64,000 bases of DNA from Emiliania huxleyi CCMP1516 (Eukaryota > Haptophyta > Isochrysidales > Noelaerhabdaceae). The translations under genes were made by a program, and so were the position numbers. The stretch covers positions 98,394-162,393 of the forward strand of contig NW_005201047.1 of assembly GCF_000372725.1 (NCBI RefSeq). Reading direction: 5' to 3'. Below are positions 9,401-18,932 of this stretch, piece by piece (position 1 is the stretch's first letter; the number at the start of each line of letters is the position of its first letter). The notes below the pieces were generated by a model. It did not search any database. It saw only the letters and a list, made by a program, of their open reading frames with translations, and had not been told where the DNA came from.

Positions 9401-11374
9401 GGAGATATGGGGAGAGATGGGGAGAGATGGGGAGAGATGGGATGATATGGGGAGATCATATCTCCCGCAGGATGAGGCGGCCTAGCCTTGGCCCCTCGAG
9501 CGCGTCCTCGAGCTGCGGGAGATATGGGGAGATATGGGGACGGCGCCTCTCCGCAGCTCCGACGTGCGCACAGGCGGCCTTTTGGCTGCTAGAGTGCGTG
9601 ATCTGCCCCTCTCTTCTCCCCATCTCTCCAGGCGGCCTTTTGGCTGCTCGAGTGCGTCATCGAGCGGCTGCTGCCGTCGTACTTCACGGCGCAGCTGACT
9701 GGCGTGCTCGCCGACACGCGCACGCTCGACGCTCTCGTGGCGTCGCACCCGCAGCTGCACGCGCTGCCGCCGCACCTCGAGTCGCTCGGCCTCGACCTCT
9801 CCCTCGTCTCGACACAGTGGCTCATGCTCGGCTTTGTCACCGCGCTGCCCTCCGAGACGGCGCCGCTGCGCCTCTGGGGCGTCGGCGAGTGGCTGGTGCA
9901 AACGAGGCGGCTCGTGAGACGCCGTGCATGGACGTAGGCGCTGCGCGTGTGGGACCGCACCCCTAGAAGCGGAAACACGGGCTCCGCTCTCCCAGCCAGC
10001 GCTCGAGAGGACACGCACTCCGCCGTGCTCGGCCGTCTTCCGCCGTGGCCACAGTATTCGCAGCCCCCTCGTACTCACGCGGTGCCACGAGGTCAGTCAG
10101 TCAGTGTGTACACACCTCCTAGCATGGAGGACGGGCCCACACGCACACACACACGCTGCACACGATTGGCTCGGGGGCCGACACGAGGCACGCTGTCACC
10201 GGCCGTAGCACCGGGTCCGGACTGCTGGACACACAGCACACAGCTCACACCAGGACAGCTCACGAGGTGGCGCCCCGAAGACACCGCACAAATGCCCGGC
10301 TTCCCGCCCCCGACGGTGGCGTCCAGCCCCACACTTAGGACCTCTTCCTCTCGCTGGGCGTGCGCGCGCTCTTCGCCGCCGCCCTCGCCACCCTGCGGCT
10401 GCTGCGAGCCACTCTCCTTGCGGCGACGTCTTTCGAGGTGTGCGATGCTGTACATGGTGTCTATACGGCTAGCTCCAAGGTTGGGGTGGAGGGGGGGGAT
10501 AGGGAGCGGGCGCTATGACTGGATGTGTGCAGTGGGGTAGGGGGCTAGGGGGTGAGCCTCCACCCCGTAGTGGCAACACCACCCTACCCCCCGAAGCACC
10601 TCGAATCCTGCTGGCAGAGCGGCTCGTAGCGCCTGGTGTGGCCCCGGGCGTGCCGTGTCACGACGCACACACCGGCACCCTCCTAGGTCGTCCCCCTGTG
10701 CCCCATGCTAGTTAAGGAGTGGGGGCACTACTCCGTGGCTCGTGCATGCCGGTCAAGCGGCTTCATTAGTGATCAATTAATTCGTTACTTCGTTTAGTTC
10801 ATGCCGGTCAAGCGGCTTCATGAGTGATTAATTAATTCGTGTAGTTCATGCCGGTCAAGCGGCTTCATGAGTGATTAATTAATTAATTAATTCGTGTAGT
10901 TCATGCCGGGCAGGCGGCGTACAAGGCCCTCAAGGCGCTGCACGAGCCGGCCCTGGACTGCGACGCCTTCGTGCGCCTGAACGGTGGAGGACCTCCCCGC
11001 CCCAATCTCATTACTTTGAGGGCGCGGCTCATTCATTCACTACTTAGGTGCGGCTGATGACGGAGGAGCTCGCCGCTCTCTCACCCGAGCGGCTCTGCGA
11101 GCTTCGCGCCGCACATGTGCCGGCGGTGCTGCGAGAGCAAGCTGAGCGCGAGCGCGCGCGCTCCGCCAGCCGCGCGGCGGCGCCGGCGCGGCGACGGCTG
11201 CCGCTGCTGACCGCCGCGCGATTGCGGCTGCGCGCTCTGCGCGGGCTAGTCCGGCTGTCGGCGCCGCAGCTCGCCGCCGCCGCCGTGGCCCTCATCGCCG
11301 TCGCGGGCGGCCTCCGGGCGGCGGGCGCTCTCCCGTTCGGCCTGCTCTCGGGGGGGAAGGAGCAGGCGCGGTAG
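5686..11374 (+). CDS. TBC-domain Rab GTPase-activating protein
   Basis: Exons with verified frame: 5686-6375, 6598-6687, 6761-6790, about 7091-7303, 7493-7535, 8003-8029, 8103-8343, 8418-8469, 9221-9310, 9632-9859, 9938-9952, 10339-10437, 10914-10970, 11048-11374. Spliced, they give ordered TBC motifs: VPAVLRPAVWLCLSGA, then DLDLPRTFPDH, LRRVL, VGYTQSLNFLAAF, EEAAFWLLE, STQWLMLGF, and LRVWDLFLSLG. TBC proteins accelerate GTP hydrolysis on Rabs in membrane traffic. The catalytic Arg region is altered relative to the usual IxxDxxR, reading QIDLDLPR. The first exon (about 230 residues) is C2-like and Pro/Ala rich. The last exon is coiled and ends with one hydrophobic segment (AAAAVALIAVAGG), suggesting a tail anchor. 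Several small exon boundaries between 6790 and 7303 and between 10437 and 10914 are uncertain. Confidence 0.85.
6376..6597 (+). other. Intron made of (AC)n plus dispersed element H
   Basis: Begins GACGCGCAC, runs into about 30 AC dinucleotides, then an element containing GGGCCTTGCACTTTG, GCCGTGCGGCTCCTGTC and GTGTGTGTGGAGAAGTTTAC, ending in TGACCTGACCTTAG. The next exon starts GACGCGCAC again, a 9-nt flanking repeat. Frame phase is 0 and the donor dinucleotide is GA. Element H recurs at 21195-21345, 50570-50910 (minus) and, truncated, 51830-51940. Confidence 0.75.
6688..6760 (+). other. Intron, GT-AG, 73 nt, 23-nt flanking repeat
   Basis: GTGTGGGGCCGGCTGGTCGA plus three further nt begins both the intron and the next exon. 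The filler is three near-repeats of TCCGGGACACG ending CCATTGTAG. A clean, young example of the flanking-repeat intron class. Confidence 0.85.
6791..7087 (+). repeat. Intronic minisatellite of CCTACCCCACGGTACC units
   Basis: About eight units of CCCCTACCCCACGGTACC with variable C/T-rich spacers lie between RabGAP exons, ending near CTCGCAG at 7086. The downstream junction is ambiguous because GCCCGGCAGGCCGAG resembles the exon end GCCGGCAAGGCG. Confidence 0.6.
7304..7492 (+). other. Composite intron: CCGAGATTGC satellite plus GTGAAC hairpin module
   Basis: A GC donor at 7304 follows GTCGCCGTGGGG. The first insert is ten CCCGAGATTG/AGTG decamers. A second copy of the exon start (GCGCCCGCCGTGCTGCGGCC) then precedes a GTGAACGGCGTTTCTTCAC module ending GCTAGCAG, and the third copy opens the real exon at 7493. 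Removal gives the TBC motif start VPAVLRPAVW in frame. Confidence 0.75.
7536..8002 (+). repeat. Intron with tandemly amplified exon-plus-intron unit (about 71 nt x4)
   Basis: After a GCTCGAGAGGACAC-family segment, a unit consisting of GCGCGTCCGACATGCGCCGC plus about 10 nt of exon copy and a GTGAACGGCGTCTCTTCAC module ending GTGAACAG is repeated four times. The fifth exon copy (8003) is the one read in frame. The units are almost identical, so the amplification is recent. Confidence 0.8.
8470..9220 (+). repeat. Intron of six tandem 124-126 bp units carrying exon copies
   Basis: The junction sequence GAGGAGCCCGCAG|GTTGGC recurs at 8470, 8596, 8722, 8848, 8972, 9096 and 9221. Each unit holds about 31 nt of exon copy and about 94 nt of filler (CACCAGCACACCACACAAGC and similar). 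Only the last copy reads VGYTQSLNF, the conserved TBC motif; the others have GAC or lack the following codons. Every copy retains AG|GT, so internal units could be spliced variably. Confidence 0.85.
9311..9631 (+). repeat. Intron with five stacked copies of the target exon start
   Basis: GAGGCGGCCT or close variants occur at 9311, 9387, 9477, 9574 and 9632. The segments between them differ: CCCGAGATTAC decamers, two blocks of GGGAGATATG decamers, and a C/T-rich piece ending CATCTCTCCAG. Removing 9311-9631 restores the TBC motif EEAAFWLLE in phase 0 with a GC donor. Confidence 0.85.
9953..10338 (+). other. Intron with GCTCGAGAGGACAC element, GA donor
   Basis: The exon reads LRVW up to 9952 and DLFLSLG from 10339. 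The intron begins GACCGC and the next exon begins GACCTC, a short flanking repeat. The interior carries the CCTAGAAGCGGAAAC...CCAGCGCTCGAGAGGACAC element also seen near 7545, 30400-30540, 31190-31390, 34698-34780 and 51165-51286. Confidence 0.65.
10742..10913 (+). repeat. Tandem AT-rich intron units (about 48-57 nt x3)
   Basis: TTCATGCCGGTCAAGCGGCT followed by TCATGAGTGATTAATTAATT and ending CGTGTAG is repeated three times. The real exon then begins after CATGCCGGGCAG with GCGGCGTACAAG. The exon copies are CATGCCGGTCAAGCGGCTT versus CATGCCGGGCAGGCGGCGT. Confidence 0.7.
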
Positions 11375-11719
11375 AGGCTTTACAAGCGCGGTTTGTGTTT
11401 CATCTGACTCGGACGAGGGGCCTCCTCTCTTTGCATAGCCGACCACCACAAGAATATGTAATACGAGACCTTGTGCTTGTGGAGAGGGTTTACCCGAAAA
11501 CTTCGTACGACCTGGTAAAGACTCCTTAGCGCCTGCTCGCCCAACAGCGCAAACGCGTTGCGGGCGACGACGTGCAGAAGCCGGCGCGCCTTCTCGGCCG
11601 GCTCGCTCGCTGCCGCGGCTGCCTCGCGCAGCGCAGCGACTGTCTCCGGTAGGTTGGGGCTGGAGCCTTGCCCCCAGGAGAGGTGGGTGGATGTGAGGGT
11701 CTGGTGGGTGTACTAGTCA
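11375..11719. other. Intergenic between convergent genes
   Basis: About 345 nt with no coding signal. It holds the 3' ends of the RabGAP gene and the armadillo gene. Confidence 0.5.
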
Positions 11720-13590
11720 CTACGGTTGGAACCCCGCCTTCGCGATCGCCACCTTGCTGACGGCGTTGTGGGCGAGCTTCCGCAGCGCCGCCGCGGCATA
11801 CTTCTTCTGCCCGTCCGTGCCGTCGCGAGCCAGCGCCACCAGCGGCGCGATGCCACCCGCCTTCGCGATCGCCACCTGGTTGTCGGTGTTTTCAGCCAGG
11901 CGCCAGAGCACAACCGCGGCCTCCATCTTCTGCCCGACCGTTCCGTCGCGAGCCAGCGCCACCAGCGGCGCAATGCCTCCCGCCCTCGCGATCGCCACCT
12001 GGTTGTCGGCGTTGTGTGCGAGCCACGCCAGCGCCGCCGCGGCCCGCTCCTTCTGCCCGACCGTGCCGTCGCGAACCAGCGCCACCAGCGGCGCGATGCC
12101 GCCCGCCCTCGCGATCGCCACCTGGTTGTCGGCGTTTTCAGCCAGGCGCCAGAGCACAACCGCGGCCTCCATCTTCTGCCCGACCGTTCCGTCGCGAGCC
12201 AGCGCCACCAGCGGCGCGATGCCGCCCGCCCTCGCGATCGCCACCTGGTTGTCGGCGTTGTGTGCGAGCCACGCCAGCGCCGCCGCGGCCCACTCCTTCT
12301 GCCCCTCCGTGCCGTCGCGAACCAGCGCCACCAGCGGCGCGATGCCGCCCGCCCTCGCGATCGCCACCTGGTTGTCGACGTTGTGTGCGAGCCGCGCCAA
12401 CGCCGCCGCGGCCCACTCCTTCTGCTTGTCCGTGCCGTCGCGAGCCAGCGCCACCAGCGGCGCGATGCCACCCGCCCTCGCGATCGCCACCTGGTTGTCG
12501 GCGTTGCGAGCGAGTTTCGCCAGCGCCGCCGCGGCTTGCTCCTTCCGCTTGTCCACGCTCAGCTGCCGCATCCACTCACCTCCGCCGCTCAGCTGCAGCA
12601 CCAGCTCCGGCACGTCGGACATGCTCAGGCTGATCCACTCAGGCGTGCGTATGTCCTCTGCTAACGCTGCCTCTGCCTGCTTCATCATTGCCGGGACGAC
12701 ACTACTCGAGATCGCCCGCGCGTGCTCCTCCTTCGCCAAGCGCGCCGCCGCCGCTGCGCTCGCCGCCTGCCGCGCCGCCACCTTCAGCCGGTTCTTCTCA
12801 CCGGCCGTGGCGTCGTTCTCTGTCTCTCACGCGGCCAGCTCCGCCTCGGCGCGCGCAACGGCGGCCTCGCTCGCCGCCAGCCTGTCCTCCATCTGCCGAG
12901 CGACCTCGCTAAGCGCGCCCTGCACCGACGCGTCGAGCGCCTTGATCTTCGGCAGCTGCTCCTCCTTGTCGCTCTGGTTGGTCACGGTGACGTCGGGCTT
13001 CGAGAGGAAGGCGTGCGCCTTGTCCGGCGTCTTGTTCGCCCACTGGTCGGCGAGCAGCTTCGTGAACGACTCAGCCTGCGCAGCGGCGTTCTGGATGCAA
13101 ACAACTTGGTGCCGCTCGTTCTTGGTGCCCACCGCCGGCTTGAGGCTGTCAGGCATCGCGAACTGCATTGCGAGCCACGACTCAAACTGAGTCCAGAAGC
13201 GCGACACGTACGACATGTCGAGGAGGATCAGGACTGTGGTACCGAGGTAAAGCCGGTTCACCTCCTTCAGCATTCCCTTGAAGGCGGCCGTGTCCTCCGC
13301 GCTGCGCGAGCCCTTGGGGTGGTCCTGCGGCATGCACGCCGAGTCTTTCCAGACGCGCTCAATCTTCTGGCCGTCGGGCGAGTTGAGGAAGCCCTTGAGC
13401 GCCTTGAGCTGCTCGCCATCGGGGTCTGGGTGATCCGGCTGCACCCATCGGTGCGAGACCGCCAGGGTCGTCTCAATGTGGGTGCCCTTCACCACGTCGG
13501 CGTAAAGCCGTAGTCGAGCGCCACTTTGACGAGCGGCTCGTCAGTGGTGAACTTGTCGCGCAGGTCCTGGAAGAATGGCGCCCGGGAACT
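11720..13590 (-). CDS. Armadillo-repeat protein with N-terminal SHRW-type domain; in-frame TGA
   Basis: The C-terminal half (12781 down to 11720) is about seven armadillo repeats of 42 residues built on DNQVAIARAGGIAPLVAL, an alpha-solenoid for protein binding. The N-terminal part (13495 down to 12827) begins near LAVSHRWVQPDHPDPDG and includes VWKDSACMPQ and RFWTQFESWL, a domain known to me from many protist proteins, loosely HET/TIR-like. A coiled-coil segment joins them, and the two ORFs are in the same frame separated by a single TGA at about 12829-12827. Upstream, LRDKFTTDEPLVKVALDYGF continues to about 13590 after a one-base shift near 13505. These breaks may be sequence errors, a missed intron or real inactivation. 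The armadillo repeats are nearly identical at DNA level (126-bp period), so unequal exchange is likely. Confidence 0.7.
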
Positions 13591-14976
13591 TGCGCACGAA
13601 GTCAGCGCTCAGCATAAAGAAGGCACAGGTTGAGTGCTTGCTCACTGCCGATGCTGGTGTGTGCTGCCCGCTGCCATTACCCAGCGGGGCGGGCGTTGGA
13701 GGAGGGGTCGGGCGTCGAAGCAGCGCGCTTGAACGTCTTCTTGCCAAACAGGCCCATCGTCGAGACCGTCGTCTGGGTGGGCTCGCATTGCGAGCACCGA
13801 AATTCGGCGCGTGTTGAGCAAGGTCCGTTTCGTCGGTCCTTTCGTGCCTTGGGCTCGACCAGCTGGGTCCTTTCGTGCCTTTTGTGGTGCTAGTTCGTGC
13901 CAGTCTGCTGTGAGGTTCTCGAGGTTCTCGAGGTGGATATCCTTTGGCCGCGTTGGGTAGCGAGGATTGGTGTAACCCGAGCCACGGAGGCGTGTTTTCT
14001 GACGGCCGACCGTCAGTGCACGGAGTTGCCACTTCTCCGACTGCCCCGGCTAGTTCCCGAGGTCGCGCGGGAGTGACCCCTGCGTCCCCCGAGACCTAGC
14101 GCGGGTGGGTTGGAGGGGGCTCGTCCTGTTCCTCCCCATCGGGCCGCGTGAGCGGCCACGCCTCGCAGATTCGTTTTTCGCGCCTGGGTCAGGCGCGCGG
14201 GGCATCCCCCGGGTCGCTCGACCAGCGATCCGAAGAGTGGCCGCTATGCGAAGGAAGGAGTGGGGCCCTCGGGGTACGCCTCCGTCCGGCCCCCTCCGAG
14301 GGGGGAAGGGAATTGTGGGGTCCCCACGGGCGCCTCAGTTCGGCCCTCCCGGGGGGGGGAGGGGAGCAAGGGGGTGGGGGGATCGGGGCGAGGTGGACGC
14401 TGGACAGATGATGACGACACGCACGAGCGACACACAGACACAAACAGGCTCACAAGACACACAGCCAGCTGGCTGCCACACACCCTGAGTCGGCGTACAC
14501 ATAACTCAGGGCCACATCCTCCCTGTCGCCCCCCCCAGCACTCCACGGTGCCAAGGGCACAAACAAGGGCACAACTCAAACAACAGTCTACAGACGACAG
14601 GAAGTGACATGTGAGGCTAGAGCAGCTTGCTCGACCTCTAGCAATCTCACCGGCCTGCGAGGCACGGACGAGACCGTATGTGGGGTCTAGTGAGGTGTCT
14701 ATGGACGCTCTCCTCATGGGCTAGCTGCCTGCGGCTAGCCCTTCTCGCACTCACAGGCGATGACAATTCAATGTATGAGTGTATGCAAGCTGAGGCGCGT
14801 GTGCTAAATCTAGGACTCACACGCGCGCGCCCACCACAGGAAAAAGAATCAAAAAAAAAAAAGAATTGCATGGGCCGACCGCCGACCGCCGAGCTCTCTC
14901 TGCCCCGCCTAGGTGTGTGCCCCTGCTGCCGCTGCAGCTCTGCTCTGTCCAAGACATCTGCCCCGCCCCTACTCCG
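13591..14976. other. Intergenic with dispersed repeat F
   Basis: No confident gene. 13860-13910 repeats GTGCCTTTTGTGGTGCTAGT...CCAGTCTGCTGTGAG, also found near 5485. At 14391-14575 lies repeat F (GATGATGACGACACGCACGA followed by GGCGTACACATAACTCAGGG), shared with 39120, 39325 and 53062. Confidence 0.5.
14391..14575 (+). repeat. Dispersed repeat F, copy 1
   Basis: GTGGACGCTGGACAG, ACGACACGCACGAGCGACAC, then GGCTCACAAGACACACAGCC and GGCGTACACATAACTCAGGG. The copy at 53062-53275 matches over the whole length; those at 39115 and 39318 lack the second half. Confidence 0.7.
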
Positions 14977-16722
14977 ATGCTCACGAGCAAGCCTTCGCCA
15001 TGGTGGTTGTCTGTGGCGTCCCCATCCCAGCTCGACGCGAGCACCGGCACTGACGACGATGCGATCATGCACCGCGAGCAATCGGCAGCACCCGACGTTG
15101 TCGAGCTCTCTCTCTCGCGTTTCCCGTTTTCGACCGCCGGCACGCGCATCCACCTGCGGCCTCTCGCTCGCACGGACTCTTCTGCACTGGGAGGCATACA
15201 TGCGTGGGCATTTGTCAGGGCTACCACGCCAGGCGCCAGCACCCTTGCGGCGGCTATCCCGGTTCTGCTGTCAATCCTTCTCATGTGGGGCCAATCGGTG
15301 ATCTTGAATGCGCCTACTCTTGAGACTATGAACCAGCGGTGTTCGAAGCACGAGCACTGTGCGGTCGGAGAGTCTTGCATGCCGTACGCCCATCTGGCGT
15401 CGGAATTTGGGACGCCGCTGATGCCGCAGCCGTGGCGACACGAGAAGACGCCAGGTTTTTGCGCCGACTGCTTGTACTCTGTTGGGCCGGAGGTGGTCTT
15501 TTGGTCCAATGCCAGCTTCGTGACTGGAGCGGGTTGGTTCGGTCGCAGCGGCGCCGACGACTTGAGCGGTGAGCAGTGGCTTCGCGACGCTGCGGCCTAC
15601 TGTGACGCGACCGACATCCTACCATTTCGTTGCGACCACCTCGTCGAACGCCAGAGCCGACTCGCCGCCCCGCACTACGCCGTCCTCATCTTCGTTGTCT
15701 TGCTTGTGTTGATGCCGCTCGTCGAAGACTGGGACGAGGCTGCACTGGAGAAGCGGCTGCTCCGCCACCGCGCTATGGGAGGGGAGCTTCCCCTGTGGAT
15801 GCGCTGCTTGGCCTGGGTTCACCATCGGATGCGCATGTTTCGCCTGCCGTACTGCCTCGCCAGAGCAACGTGCGCTCTTCTCTTCAACGACAACACATGC
15901 ACGGAGTTCCTGCTCGACGGCATCGCAATCACATTTGCCACCTTCGTTGACGACATCCTCGCACAGTTTCTCCTGCCTGTTGAGCAGCGCGAGGAGGTGA
16001 GTGAAGCAATCGAGGCTCTCATCGCAGAGGAATCGCGTAACGCGCGGGACCCGCATCGCTTCTTGATGTGGCTGTTCAACCGGCTGTATGCGGCGGTGCT
16101 CGGGCTAGCCGTGGTCGCCGTCAACCTCGAGCCTGAGTCTTTCATGGTCACCTTTAAGCCTCTCGAGGGATTAGTTCGCTCCCATTCCTTGAATTTGCAG
16201 ATCAAGGCCCCACTTCAGTGCGAGAGCCTGCTGATAGCTTTTCAAGGATGCATCTTCCTCTGCTGCCTTGTCATGGCAGGCATTTGGCCGCTCCTGCGCC
16301 AGCGGTCGGTCGGCTCCGTCTTCGCACAGCTCGTGTATGTGGCTGGCGACGCGTACTGCACAATGACATTCCTCTTCGCATGTCTGTGGCTCAATCCCTT
16401 GGACCATTACCTTTTTCCAGCCTTTTTGCACGACCCCACGGCCATTTTGCGGGTGTGGCTGCTCTTCGTGCCAAGCGGGGGTCGCCCATTTTTTAACCAC
16501 ATTGCAATCTTGCTGTTTGCAGACCCTCGTGCTTGCAATGAAGACGATGTATCTGGCATAGATGCAGACTGTCTGCAGGCAGGTTTGCCATGGCTGGCTG
16601 TTCGCCTTGGCCTGCTCATTTCGGCAGTCGTTCTCTGTGTCGCGGTCGCGTGGGTCCGCGTGTCGACCTCACGGCGGGCTAGCCCTCGCGCGACTGACAG
16701 CTGCACATTGCTTGAGGAGTAG
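14977..16722 (+). CDS. Multi-pass membrane protein, unknown function
   Basis: An uninterrupted 581-residue frame from ATG 14977; the frame opens at 14866 but without ATG. Hydrophobic segments lie at about 89-110, 231-249, 311-333, 368-384, 417-440, 450-472 and 538-560, suggesting seven spans. The region between the first two (about 121-220) is Cys-rich, with CSKHEHCAVGESC and FCADCLYSVG, and likely lies outside the cytosol with disulfides. The short C-terminus ends CTLLEE. I recognise no family. Unlike its neighbours the gene shows no introns. Confidence 0.75.
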   Translation: MLTSKPSPWWLSVASPSQLDASTGTDDDAIMHREQSAAPDVVELSLSRFPFSTAGTRIHLRPLARTDSSALGGIHAWAFVRATTPGASTLAAAIPVLLSILLMWGQSVILNAPTLETMNQRCSKHEHCAVGESCMPYAHLASEFGTPLMPQPWRHEKTPGFCADCLYSVGPEVVFWSNASFVTGAGWFGRSGADDLSGEQWLRDAAAYCDATDILPFRCDHLVERQSRLAAPHYAVLIFVVLLVLMPLVEDWDEAALEKRLLRHRAMGGELPLWMRCLAWVHHRMRMFRLPYCLARATCALLFNDNTCTEFLLDGIAITFATFVDDILAQFLLPVEQREEVSEAIEALIAEESRNARDPHRFLMWLFNRLYAAVLGLAVVAVNLEPESFMVTFKPLEGLVRSHSLNLQIKAPLQCESLLIAFQGCIFLCCLVMAGIWPLLRQRSVGSVFAQLVYVAGDAYCTMTFLFACLWLNPLDHYLFPAFLHDPTAILRVWLLFVPSGGRPFFNHIAILLFADPRACNEDDVSGIDADCLQAGLPWLAVRLGLLISAVVLCVAVAWVRVSTSRRASPRATDSCTLLEE

Positions 16723-17092
16723 GGCAGGTCGGCGCGTTCCCAAGTGTACCATGTGCCATTGCGAGGCTCCGAGATAGCGATACACACGAAAAGAAAAATA
16801 AAAAAGAAAACATAGCGCGTCTTGTAGCGTTGCGAGGAAAAAAGAAAAAATACCGGGAAGGGGCATGGGCGACATTTGGTGTGTCTGTCGGGGTGCACGT
16901 CTAACATCTCTGAATCGTGCGCCAAACGGAGCCCAACAATCAGATAAACACACTCAATCAGAAGTGGCGGAGTGGGGAATGAAGATGACACAACGAAACG
17001 CGCCCGGGGGCGTGACGCGGGGTAACTCTGCGTGGCGAGACTCAACACGCGTCGTCAACAAAGACGTGCGCGCCTCGGAACGGCCCGCTTGT
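16723..17092. other. Intergenic between convergent genes
   Basis: An A-rich stretch (16790-16850, AAAAGAAAAATAAAAAAG) follows the membrane-protein stop and may be its 3' end. Nothing else stands out. Confidence 0.5.
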
Positions 17093-18520
17093 TCAGACCC
17101 ACGCCTCGACCTTCTTGGGCAGCAGCTGGTTCGACAGGTCCTCTCCGTGGCCTAGGCAGCCGTATTCACCCTTGCCCCAGGTAAAGAAAGCGGCGTCGGC
17201 GGTGATGGCGAGGCCGTGGCTGCCTCCAGCCGACACAGCGACGACGCGCCGCCCCGCCAACGCCTCGACCTTCTTGGGCAGCAGCTGGTTCTGCTGGTGG
17301 TCGCCGTGGCCCAGCCTGCCGAAGATTCCATCGCCCCAGCTCCAGACGGCGCCGTCGGCGGTGAGGGCGAGGCTGTGCATAGCCCCAGCCGATACAGCGA
17401 CGACGCGCTGCTCAGCAAAGGCCTCGACCTTCTTCGGCAGCAGCTGGCGCTGCAGGTCGCCGTGGCCTAACCGGCCAGAGCCTCCCTGGCCCCAGCTCCA
17501 GACGCTGCCGTCGGCGGTGAGGGCGAGGCTGTGCTGGTCTCCAGCCGAGACTGCGATGACGCGCTGCTCAGCAAAGCCCTCGACCTTCTTGGGAAGCAGC
17601 TGGTCCTGCCTGTCGCCGTGGCCCAACTTGCCATAGGCTCCCTGGCCCCAGCTCCAGAGAGCGCCATTGGCGGTGAGTGCAAGGCTGTGGTGGCCTCCAG
17701 CCGACACAGCGACGACGCGCTGCCCAGCCAAGGCCTCGATCTTCTTGGGCAGCAGCTGGTGCTGCGTGTCGCCGTGGCCCAGCCGACCTTCGTCTCCATC
17801 GCCCCAGCTCCAGACGCCGCCGTCGGCGGCGAGGGCGAGGCTGTGCGACCCTCCAGCCGAGACAGCGACGACGTGCTGATCAAAAGCCTCAACCTTCATC
17901 GGCTCGCACTGGCTCTGCCGGTCGCCGTGGCCCAGCGCGCCAAAGCCTCCCTGGCCCCAGCTCCAGATAGCCCCACTGACGGTGAGGGCGAGGCTTTGGT
18001 TGTCTCCAGCCGACACGCTCACTGCACGCTCGGCGCCCAGCGCCGAAGTAAGGCGCGTCGGCGTGTTGAGCCGCGGCACGCCCTCGCCGTGACCGAGCAG
18101 TCCCGGCGTCCAGCTCTCAGCCTTGCCGCACGACAAGAGCCGCCCCTCGCCGTCGATGAAGAGGCTGTGCCACAAGCCTGCGGCCGCCCTCGCCGGCGGG
18201 TTGGCCTCGCACAGCAGTGCCGAATAGCACAGCCACCGCACGGCGCAGCCCTCGCCCTCCGGCAGCGCCGGCAGCTCGAAGCCGCGCTCTTGCGCCCACA
18301 AGCGGATGGCCTCCACCGCAAGCGAGGCGTGGAAGAGCAGCGAGACGGCCGCGACGCGAGCGATGTCGAGGGGGCCGTCGAGGCGAGAGATGGCGCGCAC
18401 GAGGAGCTCCGTGGGGAGGTCGAGGAGGCGGGCGGGCGGCGGCGTTTCTGGCGAGGGAGCGGCGGCGGAGGCGGAGGCGAGGCGGCGCGAGCGGCGGCGC
18501 GGCGGGTGGACATCGCGAGA
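17093..18520 (-). CDS. F-box plus RCC1-repeat protein
   Basis: The frame 18400-17093 holds an N-terminal region followed by about six to seven RCC1 repeats of roughly 50 residues built on VVAVSAGGxHSLALTADG, VWSWG, GRLGHGD and QLLPKKVEA. Continuing the frame upstream gives LLDLPTELLVRAISRLDGP, an F-box-like helix pair (SCF adaptor binding). RCC1 propellers bind partners such as Ran or ubiquitin substrates; F-box plus RCC1 suggests a ubiquitin-ligase substrate receptor. No ATG is in frame upstream; ATG 18529 lies in another frame, so a one-base error or short intron near 18450 is likely. A decayed RCC1 copy lies at 37856-38190. Confidence 0.75.
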   Translation of the reverse strand, partial: SRDVHPPRRRSRRLASASAAAPSPETPPPARLLDLPTELLVRAISRLDGPLDIARVAAVSLLFHASLAVEAIRLWAQERGFELPALPEGEGCAVRWLCYSALLCEANPPARAAAGLWHSLFIDGEGRLLSCGKAESWTPGLLGHGEGVPRLNTPTRLTSALGAERAVSVSAGDNQSLALTVSGAIWSWGQGGFGALGHGDRQSQCEPMKVEAFDQHVVAVSAGGSHSLALAADGGVWSWGDGDEGRLGHGDTQHQLLPKKIEALAGQRVVAVSAGGHHSLALTANGALWSWGQGAYGKLGHGDRQDQLLPKKVEGFAEQRVIAVSAGDQHSLALTADGSVWSWGQGGSGRLGHGDLQRQLLPKKVEAFAEQRVVAVSAGAMHSLALTADGAVWSWGDGIFGRLGHGDHQQNQLLPKKVEALAGRRVVAVSAGGSHGLAITADAAFFTWGKGEYGCLGHGEDLSNQLLPKKVEAWV

Positions 18521-18737
18521 AAAAGAAAAGCGCGGGCACAGTCGTACGACACACGATCATTTTCACACAAGCACTCTTTCCTCTTTACCATCCACATCTA
18601 TATAAAATGAACTCGGGGGCATCCACATCTCTGTCGGTCTCGGTCGCCCCACATCACAGCCACAATGCATAAATCTCATCTTCCGTCCCGGATTCGCCTC
18701 TCGCCACTCTCAAGAAGAAGAACTCCACCGCGGTCAA

Positions 18738-18778
18738 TGACGGCGGCATGGAGGCATGGTGCCTCCATGCCGCCGTCA
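18738..18778. repeat. Perfect 19-bp palindrome with 3-nt loop
   Basis: TGACGGCGGCATGGAGGCA, then TGG, then the exact reverse complement. It lies in the intergenic space upstream of the RCC1 gene and the 18933 ORF. It would form a very stable hairpin in either strand's RNA. Confidence 0.9.
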
Positions 18779-18932
18779 AGTTGGAGCCAGTCTGCGGCGA
18801 CCACAGCGCTCAGAAAGGCGGTACATATAGCGAGCTTTTCAGAGTCAAGCGATTGCGCGAAATCCCACAGCGTAGAGGGAGCCCTCCTTTTGGTATATTA
18901 AAAAAATCCACACTGGTGGATTTTGGGGCGCT

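Noticed and set aside
11726..13190. Plus-strand ORFs of 312 and 478 codons
   Set aside because: They are antisense shadows of the armadillo gene; codon sense and repeat logic belong to the minus strand.
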